Assembly: GCA_013298955.1 (NCBI GenBank)
Contig: JAAFJT010000008.1
Coordinates: 20,742-84,741 of the forward strand
Origin: Chitinophagales bacterium
GTDB taxonomy: Bacteria; Bacteroidota; Bacteroidia; Chitinophagales; Saprospiraceae
Direction of reading: 5' to 3'
DNA length: 64,000 nucleotides
The notes beneath the pieces were generated by a model, which ran no database searches, was not told the origin of the DNA, and worked only from the letters and a program-made list of their open reading frames with translations. Position 1 is the stretch's first letter; every line of letters starts with the position of its first letter. The position numbers and the translations under genes are program-made. This document shows, in pieces, positions 51,300 to 59,011 of this stretch.

Positions 51300-52589
51300 T
51301 TAATTGTTAACATTAAATTCTACACGACGATTTGCAGCACGTCCATCCGCTGTTTTGTTATCGGCTCTTGGTTGAGAAGAACCGTAACCTGCATGCGTCA
51401 TCCGCGTACCTGCAACGCCTTTTGCGACCAAGTAGCTATGACATGCTTTTGCCCGCGCCGCAGACAAAGAACGATTCGTCGTTTCATTACCTTGACTATC
51501 TGTGTGACCGCCAATGCTCAATTTCAAACCAGGGTTTTTGACCATAATCGCCGCCACTTTGTCCAAAACAGCATTAGAACCACCGACCAATACCGCGCTA
51601 CCTGTTTGGAATTGAACCAATTCGGTCGCATAGGCGATTTCTTTTTTGATTTCTTCCGTCACCTGTGCAGGCGTTTTTTTCTCCTCTGGGCAACCGTCAT
51701 TCGATGCAATCCCTGCAACCGTTGGACATTTATCCCGTGAGTCAATCACACCGTCCCCATCACTATCTCTGTTTGCTGCTGCTGCTGCCGCCGCCGCTTC
51801 TGCTTTTGCCCGCGCTGCTGCGTCTGCATCCGCTTTTGCTCTCGCTGCTGCTGCGTCTGCATCCGCTTTTGCCCGCGCTGCTGCTGCGTCTGCGTCTGCT
51901 TTCGCTGCTGCTGCATCCGCTTCCGCTTTTGCTGCTGCTGCCGCCGCCTCTGCTGCTGCTGCCGCCGCTTTTGCTTTAGAATCATCCACCGCCGGTACTT
52001 TCGGAGGCGCAGGTGCTTCAAATGGTTTTTCTTCCATAGCAACGCCGCCGCCAAAGTCAAAAGTCAAGCCCACACCGTGAATCCAACTATTGCGATTGTC
52101 TGTCGTAGAAGGACGGCGCAACGATTGAAGGTTTAAATTCACCCCATCTGCAACCTTGAAATTCAAGCCCAAACCGAATGGAATCCCCAAATCATGCTTG
52201 CCATCAATCCACTGATTGCTCACCCCCAAAGCCGCATATGGCGAAACGAACCAATTTTTATCTCCGAACAAACGGAAATTCAATAACGCATCAATCCCAT
52301 ATAATGCTTTTGGCGACAAATACTGACCCGCAACCGTCGATTTTGGCGTGACTGTTGCAAGGCGTAAAGGCACATTCAAAGCAAAATATTGGTTGAAATT
52401 GTACAACGCACCCACTTCCGCACCACGAGTTGTCTCGCTGAAACGGTTGAAATCTGGAAAATTAGCGTCTGAGAAATAATCGTATAAGTTGTAACGATAC
52501 GATAATCCCCAAGGTTTTCCATCAAGTTGGGCGTTTGCGGTGTTAAGCGATAAGGCTACCGCTAATACACTAAGTACGGTTTGTTTCAT
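51300..52589 (-). CDS. OmpA-family outer-membrane protein with an Ala-rich helical linker
   Basis: A 429-aa protein. Signal peptide (SVLAVALSLNTANA); N-terminal beta-barrel-like domain to about residue 185. An Ala/Lys/Asp-rich low-complexity linker at about 200-268 has repeated AAARAKADADA units. A thrombospondin type 3-like calcium motif follows (DSDGDGVIDSRDKCPT near 271), then the OmpA peptidoglycan-binding domain at about 315-429 (GGHTDSQGNETTNRSLSAARA, ANRRVEFNVNN). Anchors the outer membrane to the cell wall. The linker is strongly repetitive in DNA (51765-51980) and could vary in length. Confidence 0.93.
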   Translation of the reverse strand: MKQTVLSVLAVALSLNTANAQLDGKPWGLSYRYNLYDYFSDANFPDFNRFSETTRGAEVGALYNFNQYFALNVPLRLATVTPKSTVAGQYLSPKALYGIDALLNFRLFGDKNWFVSPYAALGVSNQWIDGKHDLGIPFGLGLNFKVADGVNLNLQSLRRPSTTDNRNSWIHGVGLTFDFGGGVAMEEKPFEAPAPPKVPAVDDSKAKAAAAAAEAAAAAAKAEADAAAAKADADAAAARAKADADAAAARAKADADAAARAKAEAAAAAAAANRDSDGDGVIDSRDKCPTVAGIASNDGCPEEKKTPAQVTEEIKKEIAYATELVQFQTGSAVLVGGSNAVLDKVAAIMVKNPGLKLSIGGHTDSQGNETTNRSLSAARAKACHSYLVAKGVAGTRMTHAGYGSSQPRADNKTADGRAANRRVEFNVNN

Positions 52590-52760
52590 AAAACTTTTTC
52601 TCTTGTTTAAATTGAACGAAATGAAATTTTTCTGAATTTGATGTTAAAAGTAATATTTACTCTGGTATTCACAAAATTTTAACAGCTATTTTGACAATTA
52701 TTTTCACTTTTTTTTTGTTGAAAATATCATAGTTTTTATTTTTATATATAAAAATAATAA

Positions 52761-53285
52761 TTACAAGTTTTTACACATTATAAAATCACGGTGTACCTCA
52801 CCACCAAATTGAAAGTAGTCACGCCCAATATCTTCAAATCCAGCCCGAAAATAGAGCCTGCGTGCCGCATGATTCTCGCACCACACCAATAAAACAATGG
52901 ATTTAAATCGCCTTGCTTGTGCAAACGCTTGTATCCAATCCAAAGTATATTGACCGCAGCCTTGATTCCAATATTTTTCTAAAAAATAAATGCGTTGTAA
53001 TTCCAACACAGGTTTCGGCGCATCAATCGCTTCATATCTATCCCACCGCAACTTGCAATAACCTGCTAAATTGCCTTCGACCCACACGCCATAAAAAACC
53101 ATTTTTGGGTTTTCCAACTCGGCGCGAATGGTTTCGGGAGCGAATGCCTGTGCGATATAGGTTTTAAAATGCTCAGGATGACTTGTTTTTTCAAAACCAT
53201 CGATAAAAGTTTGCCGACTGAGGGCTGCTAATTCGGCTAAATGGCTTTCCTTATCAGGTAAATATAATCTGATTTCAATATTCAT
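52761..53285 (-). CDS. GNAT-family N-acetyltransferase
   Basis: A 174-aa acetyl-CoA-dependent acetyltransferase. The acetyl-CoA loop is in IYFLEKYWNQGCGQYTLDW (motif QXXGXG type), preceded by the beta4 strand LELQRIYF, then VLLVWCENHAARRLYFRAGFEDIGR. The acceptor is unknown; RimI/RimJ-like or small-molecule acetylation are both possible. Confidence 0.9.
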   Translation of the reverse strand: MNIEIRLYLPDKESHLAELAALSRQTFIDGFEKTSHPEHFKTYIAQAFAPETIRAELENPKMVFYGVWVEGNLAGYCKLRWDRYEAIDAPKPVLELQRIYFLEKYWNQGCGQYTLDWIQAFAQARRFKSIVLLVWCENHAARRLYFRAGFEDIGRDYFQFGGEVHRDFIMCKNL

Positions 53286-53391
53286 TTTAAATAAATGGTT
53301 TTGTTTTTCAAAATCGCCCGCAAATTATGAAAAATCGACTTACTTTTGGCGCGAAAAAGGAATTTTTTTTAAAAAGAATTCATATTGAGTA

Positions 53392-53576
53392 AATTGGAAC
53401 ACGGATGACGCGGATAGGGCGGATTTGCGCGAATTTTTTAACGAATTATAATTTTTTACTTAGTACCTAACAAAAGAGGAAATGTGGGTGATGGATGTAC
53501 TAAAAAAATTTCATTAAAAAAATAAAAATCTGCGCAAATCCGCCCAATCCGCGTCATCCGCGTTCCAATTGTATCC
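53392..53576. repeat. Family A hairpin A8
   Basis: Left GTAAATTGGAACACGGATG..., right ...CATCCGCGTTCCAATTGTATC. Both arms carry GGATTTGCGC/GCGCAAATCC instead of GGATTTTCGC/GCGAAAATCC, a paired change. It lies between divergent GNAT and HEAT-cyclophilin genes. The rest of that gap shows no gene. Confidence 0.9.
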
Positions 53577-53639
53577 TCCTAAAAAGAGCTATAATAACCC
53601 TAATAAGAGCATAAACTATTGACAAACAATTCGTTAAAC

Positions 53640-55655
53640 ATGAATAGGATTCAATTTTTATTTTGTATTTGCATTGCCTGTCTGATGACGGGCTGCGTAC
53701 CACCTGAGTATGGCAGAGTCCAATACAGTGGTATCAACATTGATTTTAGAGACCCCACCGTACAACTCCTCTACACCTTGCAAGACCGTCAAACGGTGGA
53801 TAGTTTGGCGCACTACTTCCGCGACCGTAATCCAACCTATCGGTACATTTCGGCGATGGCTTTTGCGTCTATCAAGGATAAAAAAGTCGTCGATTCATTG
53901 GTTTTGCTGTTGAAAGACCCTGAAGCCGATGTTCGTTCTGCCGCCGCTTTTGCTTTGGGGCAAATTGGGGATAGAAAAGCGGAGTCTGCTTTGATTAGTT
54001 CGTTTCGCCCGATAGACACGGTGGGCATGCCCGCCCGATTTAATGCGAGCGTCTTAGAAGCGATTGGCAAATGTGGTTCGGCAAAAAATTTAAGTTTGTT
54101 GACGGGCATCAAAACGTTTAAGATTCGGGATACGATTTTATTGGAAGGACAGGCTTGGGGCATCTACCGATACGGGTTGCGCGATACGTTTACAGGCGAA
54201 TCCATTCGCAAAATGATTGGTTTTTTACAAGAAACGCGGTATCCTGCCAGTGTTCGGGCGATTGCGGCGAATTATTTGGGGCGATTGAAGACCAAATACG
54301 ATACAGCTTACACCAATCCCATGCTCAAAATTTTCCCAACGGAAAAAGATGCCAATGTGCGGATGGGTTTGGCAAAAGCATTGGGCAAAGCCTATCAACC
54401 AGCTATGGTGAATACTTTGGAAACCTATTTGCAAAGCGAGACCGATTGGCGGGTGAAGTGCAATTTGTTAAATGCTTTGGGCGATTTCCCCTATTTGGCA
54501 GTTCAACCCTTGATTTTGACCTATTTAAAAGATAAAAATCCGAAAATAGCGGCTACCGCAGCAGAATATTTGCTGGCACATGGCGATGATAAAGATGGCA
54601 TGTTATATCAAAAGTTGGCAGTGGATGCGCCGATAGGTTCGCCTGCGCGATACATACTATATGGTGCAGCAGTGCGGCATTCCTCTGGTTTTGCGCGGTT
54701 GCGCGATTCTTTAAATTCAGATTTGAAAAATGAGTTTAAAAACAATCCGAATGCCTACCAAAAAGCCGCTTGCGTTCGCGCTTTGGCGCAAGCCGTTTGG
54801 AATTTTGATTTTTTGCGGGCAGAAGCCCTCACTGCAACCAATCCTGCTATCGTCAAAGTGACTGCCGCCCAAGGTTTGATGGACATTGCGAGTCGTCCCA
54901 ATTTCAATTTATTGTTTCAAAACGATGCAGGGCGGATTCGCCAAGATTTGAAAGCGACGTTTTTTGAATTATTGAAAACCGCAGACGCAGGTTTGGTGGC
55001 GGAAGTGCCTAAAATTTTGCGAAATCCATTGTTATACGACCGAAGAGGGATGTTAGACAGCGTTCAAATTTTGACCGATGTGATGTTGCGGCTTAAAAAA
55101 TTGCCGAATGATTTGGAAGCCCATCAAGAAATCGCACAAACGATTAATTATATTCGGGATTCGGTGTTTGTACCCAAGAAAAAATTGCCACACACGCGGT
55201 CAATTGATTGGAATGTGGTGAATATGTCGCTCAATGCAGCCGCAACCGTGATGACCACCAAAGGCGAAATTAAAATGCAGTTTATGACACGAAATGCACC
55301 TGCGTCGGTTGCCAATTTTGTAAAATTGTCTCGTTCGGGCTATTTTAATGGCAAAATTTTTCATCGAGTGGTGCCGAATTTCGTCGTGCAAACAGGTTGC
55401 GCGAGAGGAGACGGCTATGGCGGGATGGATTTTAGTATTCGGTCGGAATTGTCGCCTGCACATTTTGAGTCAGAAGGCTTTGTGGGTATGGCTTCCGCAG
55501 GTTTGCACACCGAAGCGGCACAATGGTTTATCACACAATCGCCCGCGATGCATCTGGACTCGAATTATACGATTTTTGCCAAAATCGTTTCAGGAATGAA
55601 TGTGGTGTATGAATTGGGCGTTGGCGATGCCATACAATCGGTGACGATTCAATAA
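53640..55655 (+). CDS. HEAT-repeat protein fused to a cyclophilin-type peptidyl-prolyl isomerase (lipoprotein)
   Basis: A 671-aa lipoprotein (lipobox Cys19, CLMTGC) from ATG 53640; a TTG 21 bp upstream is less likely. About 60-500: HEAT-like repeats (VDSLVLLLKDPEADVRSAAAFALGQIGD, VRMGLAKALGKAY). About 535-671: cyclophilin domain (VMTTKGEIKMQFMTRNAPASVANFV, FHRVVPNFVVQTGCARGDGYGG, EGFVGMASAG, QWFITQSPAMHLDSNYTIFAKI). Probably a periplasmic folding factor for envelope proteins. The active-site Arg-Phe-Gln positions are only partly as in the canonical enzyme, so activity should not be assumed. Confidence 0.88.
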   Translation: MNRIQFLFCICIACLMTGCVPPEYGRVQYSGINIDFRDPTVQLLYTLQDRQTVDSLAHYFRDRNPTYRYISAMAFASIKDKKVVDSLVLLLKDPEADVRSAAAFALGQIGDRKAESALISSFRPIDTVGMPARFNASVLEAIGKCGSAKNLSLLTGIKTFKIRDTILLEGQAWGIYRYGLRDTFTGESIRKMIGFLQETRYPASVRAIAANYLGRLKTKYDTAYTNPMLKIFPTEKDANVRMGLAKALGKAYQPAMVNTLETYLQSETDWRVKCNLLNALGDFPYLAVQPLILTYLKDKNPKIAATAAEYLLAHGDDKDGMLYQKLAVDAPIGSPARYILYGAAVRHSSGFARLRDSLNSDLKNEFKNNPNAYQKAACVRALAQAVWNFDFLRAEALTATNPAIVKVTAAQGLMDIASRPNFNLLFQNDAGRIRQDLKATFFELLKTADAGLVAEVPKILRNPLLYDRRGMLDSVQILTDVMLRLKKLPNDLEAHQEIAQTINYIRDSVFVPKKKLPHTRSIDWNVVNMSLNAAATVMTTKGEIKMQFMTRNAPASVANFVKLSRSGYFNGKIFHRVVPNFVVQTGCARGDGYGGMDFSIRSELSPAHFESEGFVGMASAGLHTEAAQWFITQSPAMHLDSNYTIFAKIVSGMNVVYELGVGDAIQSVTIQ

Positions 55656-55822
55656 GTTTGGCATTATGTGGCTTCTCTATTTTTTTCAACTTTAATAGCA
55701 ATTGGTGAAAAAATAGCAGCGATTTGGGATTTGTTTATTGTGTTTTACATTAAAAATATTTCAAACAATGAATAATTAACCTAAGTTGTGCGGTAATAGC
55801 GTTTTAGGCAGAAAAAGACTTT

Positions 55823-55895
55823 TGGAGAACGTGTGTTTGTTGTTTTATGGAATAGGACTTTGCCCTATTCCACAAAACAACAAACACACGTCTCC
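55823..55895. terminator. Long convergent hairpin terminator
   Basis: GGAGAACGTGTGTTTGTTG..GGAATAGG / CCTATTCC..CAACAAACACACGTCTCC, arms about 32 bp with two mismatches. It lies between the convergent cyclophilin and helicase genes. Confidence 0.8.
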
Positions 55896-55943
55896 ATTTC
55901 CCTTTTTTCGGCGGAGAAGCCATCCATTCTATGCAGCATGGAA

Positions 55944-57086
55944 TCAATATCCTTTCAATTCAAAAAATTGACTATCAATGATTTCGACCCGTTTTTGCAT
56001 CTTTTTTTGAATGACATAAAAGTGTGGTTCTTCTTCCTCCGTGAGGAATGCAATCGCTTCGCCTGACGCACCTGCCCGCCCTGTCCTACCGATTCGGTGG
56101 ACATAATCTTTGGGAGAACGCGGCAGTTCGTAATTGATGACTAAGGGCAAAAACGGTATATCAAGCCCACGAGATGCCAAATCGGTTGCCACTAAAACAG
56201 TGATTTCACCCGTTTTGAAATAGCGTAAAGCGTCTGTTCGTGCGCCCTGACTTTTCTGACTATGGAGTGCCAAAGCAGTTATTCCATTGATTTTCAATTT
56301 GTTAACCACATTATCCGCCCGATGAATGGATGAAGTAAAAACCAATACTTGTTTCAAATTTTGTTCTTTAATCAAGTAACGCAAGAGGGGTCCCTTGCGG
56401 TCTTCCGTAACCATGTAAGCTATTTGTTTTATCAAATCAATGTTATCCGTAGGTGCTTGAATCTCAATTTTGATAGGATTGTGCAATGTAATCTCTGTAA
56501 CCGTCCGAATTTCTTTGCCAAGTGTGGCAGAAAACAATAAATTTTGTCGTTTGACGGGCAATGCTGCTAAAATTCGATTCATTTCGACTTGGAAACCTAA
56601 ATTCAACATTTTGTCGGCTTCATCCAAAACGAATATATCGACTTCGGATAAATGCATCGCATTTTTATCCAACAAGTCCAACAATCGACCGGGTGTAGCA
56701 ATCAAAATTTCAACATTTTGGAGGTGAATCATCTGCGTATTGATGGAAACGCCGCCAAAAACAGCCAATGATTTCACAGGACGCTCCAAACGAACACTTA
56801 ATTGTTTGAAAACATTGCCGACTTGTACCGCTAATTCCCGGGTCGGCACAACTATCAAAGCCGTAATATGTCGATTTTTAGCAGGTGGTTTTTGCTGGAA
56901 TTGTTGCAAAATCGGTAAAGCGAAACTCGCCGTTTTGCCCGAACCCGTTTGCGCGATGCCAAGTACGTCTTTGCCCGCTAAAATTGCGGGAATCGCGGCA
57001 ATTTGAATGGGATATGGAGCTGGAAAATCTAATTGTTCGAGCGTTGCCAATAAGGGCGCACACAAACCTAAATTTGCAAATGTCAT
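55944..57086 (-). CDS. DEAD-box RNA helicase (RhlE-like)
   Basis: A 380-aa ATP-dependent RNA helicase. Q motif YPIQIAAIPAILAGKD at 25-40, motif I AQTGSGKT at 45-52, PTRELAVQV, TPGRLLDLL, DEAD near 155, SAT near 187, ATDLASRGLDIPFLP and HRIGRTGRAG. A short form without the basic C-terminal tail of many RhlE proteins. Functions in RNA remodelling or ribosome assembly; the specific target is unknown. Confidence 0.93.
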   Translation of the reverse strand: MTFANLGLCAPLLATLEQLDFPAPYPIQIAAIPAILAGKDVLGIAQTGSGKTASFALPILQQFQQKPPAKNRHITALIVVPTRELAVQVGNVFKQLSVRLERPVKSLAVFGGVSINTQMIHLQNVEILIATPGRLLDLLDKNAMHLSEVDIFVLDEADKMLNLGFQVEMNRILAALPVKRQNLLFSATLGKEIRTVTEITLHNPIKIEIQAPTDNIDLIKQIAYMVTEDRKGPLLRYLIKEQNLKQVLVFTSSIHRADNVVNKLKINGITALALHSQKSQGARTDALRYFKTGEITVLVATDLASRGLDIPFLPLVINYELPRSPKDYVHRIGRTGRAGASGEAIAFLTEEEEPHFYVIQKKMQKRVEIIDSQFFELKGY

Positions 57087-57174
57087 TGTAATAGAGATTG
57101 AATACTGAAAGAAGCGCGAAGATACGCTTTTGTCAGGAAGCGTCTGACAACAATTTTTCGTTTTATATTTTTAT

Positions 57175-57434
57175 AACACATAGAACACATAGGGGACATA
57201 GAACACATAGGAGACATAGGAGACATATAACACATAGGTTGCATAGGTTGCATAGGACACATAGGTTGTATAGGTTGCATAGAACACATAGGGGCAGTTG
57301 TATTTTCGTTACCTATGTGTTCTATGCAACCTATACAACCTATGTGTCCTATGCAACCTATGCAACCTATGTGTCCTATGCAACCTATACAACCTATGTG
57401 TCCTATGCGACCTATGTGTCCTATGTGTTTTAAA
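57175..57434. repeat. Family E hairpin E5 (long CACATAGG/CCTATGTG inverted repeat)
   Basis: The left half has ten or more CATAGG-type units (ACACATAGAACACATAGGGG.., GGTTGCATAGGTTGCATAGG..). The right half (57309-57434) is their near complement, including CCTATGCAACCTATACAACC. It lies between the divergent helicase and the 166-aa gene. A small TTGTCAG..CTGACAA hairpin (57130-57150) is beside it. Apparent cysteine-rich ORFs here are repeat translations. Confidence 0.88.
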
Positions 57435-57466
57435 ATCCAAGTACATAATATTAAAAAAAATAAATT

Positions 57467-57967
57467 ATGATTCGACTTTTTTTTGCTTTTACACTATTAA
57501 TAGCATTGAATATCAATGTTTTAGCACAGAAAATTTTAAAATTAGATAGTGGTATTAATCCCAATGCGATGGTTTTCAAAGTGGGTTCGGAAATCATTTT
57601 CCAACTTGCAGGCGAGAAAAACAATTGGCATCAAGACCGTATCGAAGCGATTGATACCGAAAAAAAACGCATTGCGATTGCAACGGGTATGGTTGCAGTG
57701 GTTGATATAACGGCAGTTCGTAATTTGAACCCCTATCCTTTTTGGCGGAAGATAGCTCATGGATTGAAGGTGTTTTCGTTGTCAGGATTTTTTTGGTCTG
57801 GCATTGGGGTAATGAATGGCGATGCTGCCTCCAAAGGTTTTTTTATTTTTTGCGGCAGCACTTGGGCAACAGGTTGGCTTATCGGCGTTTTAGTGCGCCA
57901 TAAAACGTATCGATTGGGCAAAAATCAACGGAGTCGGCTGCATGTTTTGGATTTAACGCCTGCGTAA
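57467..57967 (+). CDS. Hypothetical membrane protein
   Basis: A 166-aa protein with a cleavable or anchoring N-terminus (RLFFAFTLLIALNINVLA), a small beta-rich soluble segment (VFKVGSEIIFQLAGEKNNWHQDRIEAID, KKRIAIATGMVAVVDIT) and two hydrophobic helices at about 100-143 (KVFSLSGFFWSGIGVMNG, FFIFCGSTWATGWLIGVLV). No named family recognised. Its ATG is 33 bp after the family E hairpin. Confidence 0.75.
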   Translation: MIRLFFAFTLLIALNINVLAQKILKLDSGINPNAMVFKVGSEIIFQLAGEKNNWHQDRIEAIDTEKKRIAIATGMVAVVDITAVRNLNPYPFWRKIAHGLKVFSLSGFFWSGIGVMNGDAASKGFFIFCGSTWATGWLIGVLVRHKTYRLGKNQRSRLHVLDLTPA

Positions 57968-58106
57968 AGAGCATCTAAAAAAAAGGGTCTCTGAGAATTT
58001 TTGTGGAAAGGTACGTTTCGGAAAACTTTCAACTTTACGAAATGTATCTTATATTGATAATCAATGTTTTATCTTGTCACATAGGTTTCCTAAACCTACA
58101 ATTTCT

Positions 58107-58114
58107 TACATTTG
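58107..58114 (+). promoter_or_regulatory. Candidate -7 element for scpA
   Basis: TACATTTG matches the Bacteroidota -7 consensus, 23 bp before the ATG at 58138. The -33 box is weak (GGTTTCC about 17 bp upstream). Confidence 0.4.
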
Positions 58115-58137
58115 CGTTTCAATAAAGTATTTAAAAA

Positions 58138-58875
58138 ATGGCAGAAACCTACACCATCCACTTACCGAAATTTGAAGGTCCGTTTGACCTTTTATTATTT
58201 TTCATTGAACGTGATGAATTAGACATATATGATATTCCAATTGCCAAAGTCACGGATGATTTTTTGAAATATATGCACACGCTCGAATCATTAAATTTGG
58301 ATTTAGCGAGTGAATTTATCGTCGTCGCGGCAACGTTGATGCGCATCAAAGCGAAAATGTTATTGCCCCGAAAGCAGCTTGACGAACAAGGTGTCCCGAT
58401 TGACCCGCGCGGTGAATTGGTCGATAGATTGTTGGAATACAAGCGTTATAAAAGTGTGATTGCTGAGTTGCAAGTCTTGGAAGCGGCGCGTTTGGCGCGA
58501 GAAGGCAGAGGCGGTGTTACGTCTGAATTGCAACAAATTGCAGTTAAAGCGTTGGTTGATAGTGAGTTAGAATCTTTTACTTTGTTTAAATTGTTGAAAA
58601 TATATGAAAATTTAATAAATCGTTATGAGGATAAAAAAAGTCGAAAAATTCATCAAGTGATTAAATATGAATACACGATTCAAGAACAACAAGCCTATTT
58701 GTTGGAAACGTTGAAATCGGATGAAGCCCTTGATTTTGAAGCGATTTATGGCGAATTAGATAATCGAATGCATGCGATTGTGACCTTTTTAGCGATGTTG
58801 GAATTGTTGAATCTGGAGCAAATTGTGATTATTCAAGGCGATGGGGTGAATCAATTTTGGTTGAAATTGGTTTAA
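58138..58875 (+). CDS. scpA: Segregation and condensation protein A
   Basis: A 245-aa kleisin subunit of the SMC-ScpAB condensin complex. FEGPFDLLLFFIERDELDIYDIPIAKVTDDFL at 13-44 is the N-terminal SMC-neck-binding domain, LASEFIVVAATLMRIKAKMLLP at about 61-82, and the C-terminal winged-helix kleisin end is near 190-245. Length is normal. scpB is not adjacent here. Confidence 0.95.
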   Translation: MAETYTIHLPKFEGPFDLLLFFIERDELDIYDIPIAKVTDDFLKYMHTLESLNLDLASEFIVVAATLMRIKAKMLLPRKQLDEQGVPIDPRGELVDRLLEYKRYKSVIAELQVLEAARLAREGRGGVTSELQQIAVKALVDSELESFTLFKLLKIYENLINRYEDKKSRKIHQVIKYEYTIQEQQAYLLETLKSDEALDFEAIYGELDNRMHAIVTFLAMLELLNLEQIVIIQGDGVNQFWLKLV

Positions 58876-58948
58876 AGTTAGCCTGTTTGACACTCCTTTG
58901 CATGAATTTAGTATTAAAATCCGTGTTGGTCATTTGAAAAAAATGTTT

Positions 58949-58956
58949 TATATTTG
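58949..58956 (+). promoter_or_regulatory. Candidate -7 element for hsdR
   Basis: TATATTTG, 55 bp before the hsdR ATG. TTGG at 58926-58929 lies 19 bp upstream as a partial -33 box. Confidence 0.4.
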
Positions 58957-59011
58957 TGATTCTTTTTTAGGCTTCTTTTACTCAAACTAAACGGCAATCC
59001 TTTATTTAAAC

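Noticed and set aside
51646..52080. Plus-strand Ala/Ser-rich ORFs
   Set aside because: Antisense to the Ala-rich linker of the OmpA-like gene; open only because of the repetitive codons.
57098..57549. ORFs rich in THRTHR or CVLCNL repeats
   Set aside because: Again direct translations of the family E inverted repeat; both strands give similar low-complexity peptides.
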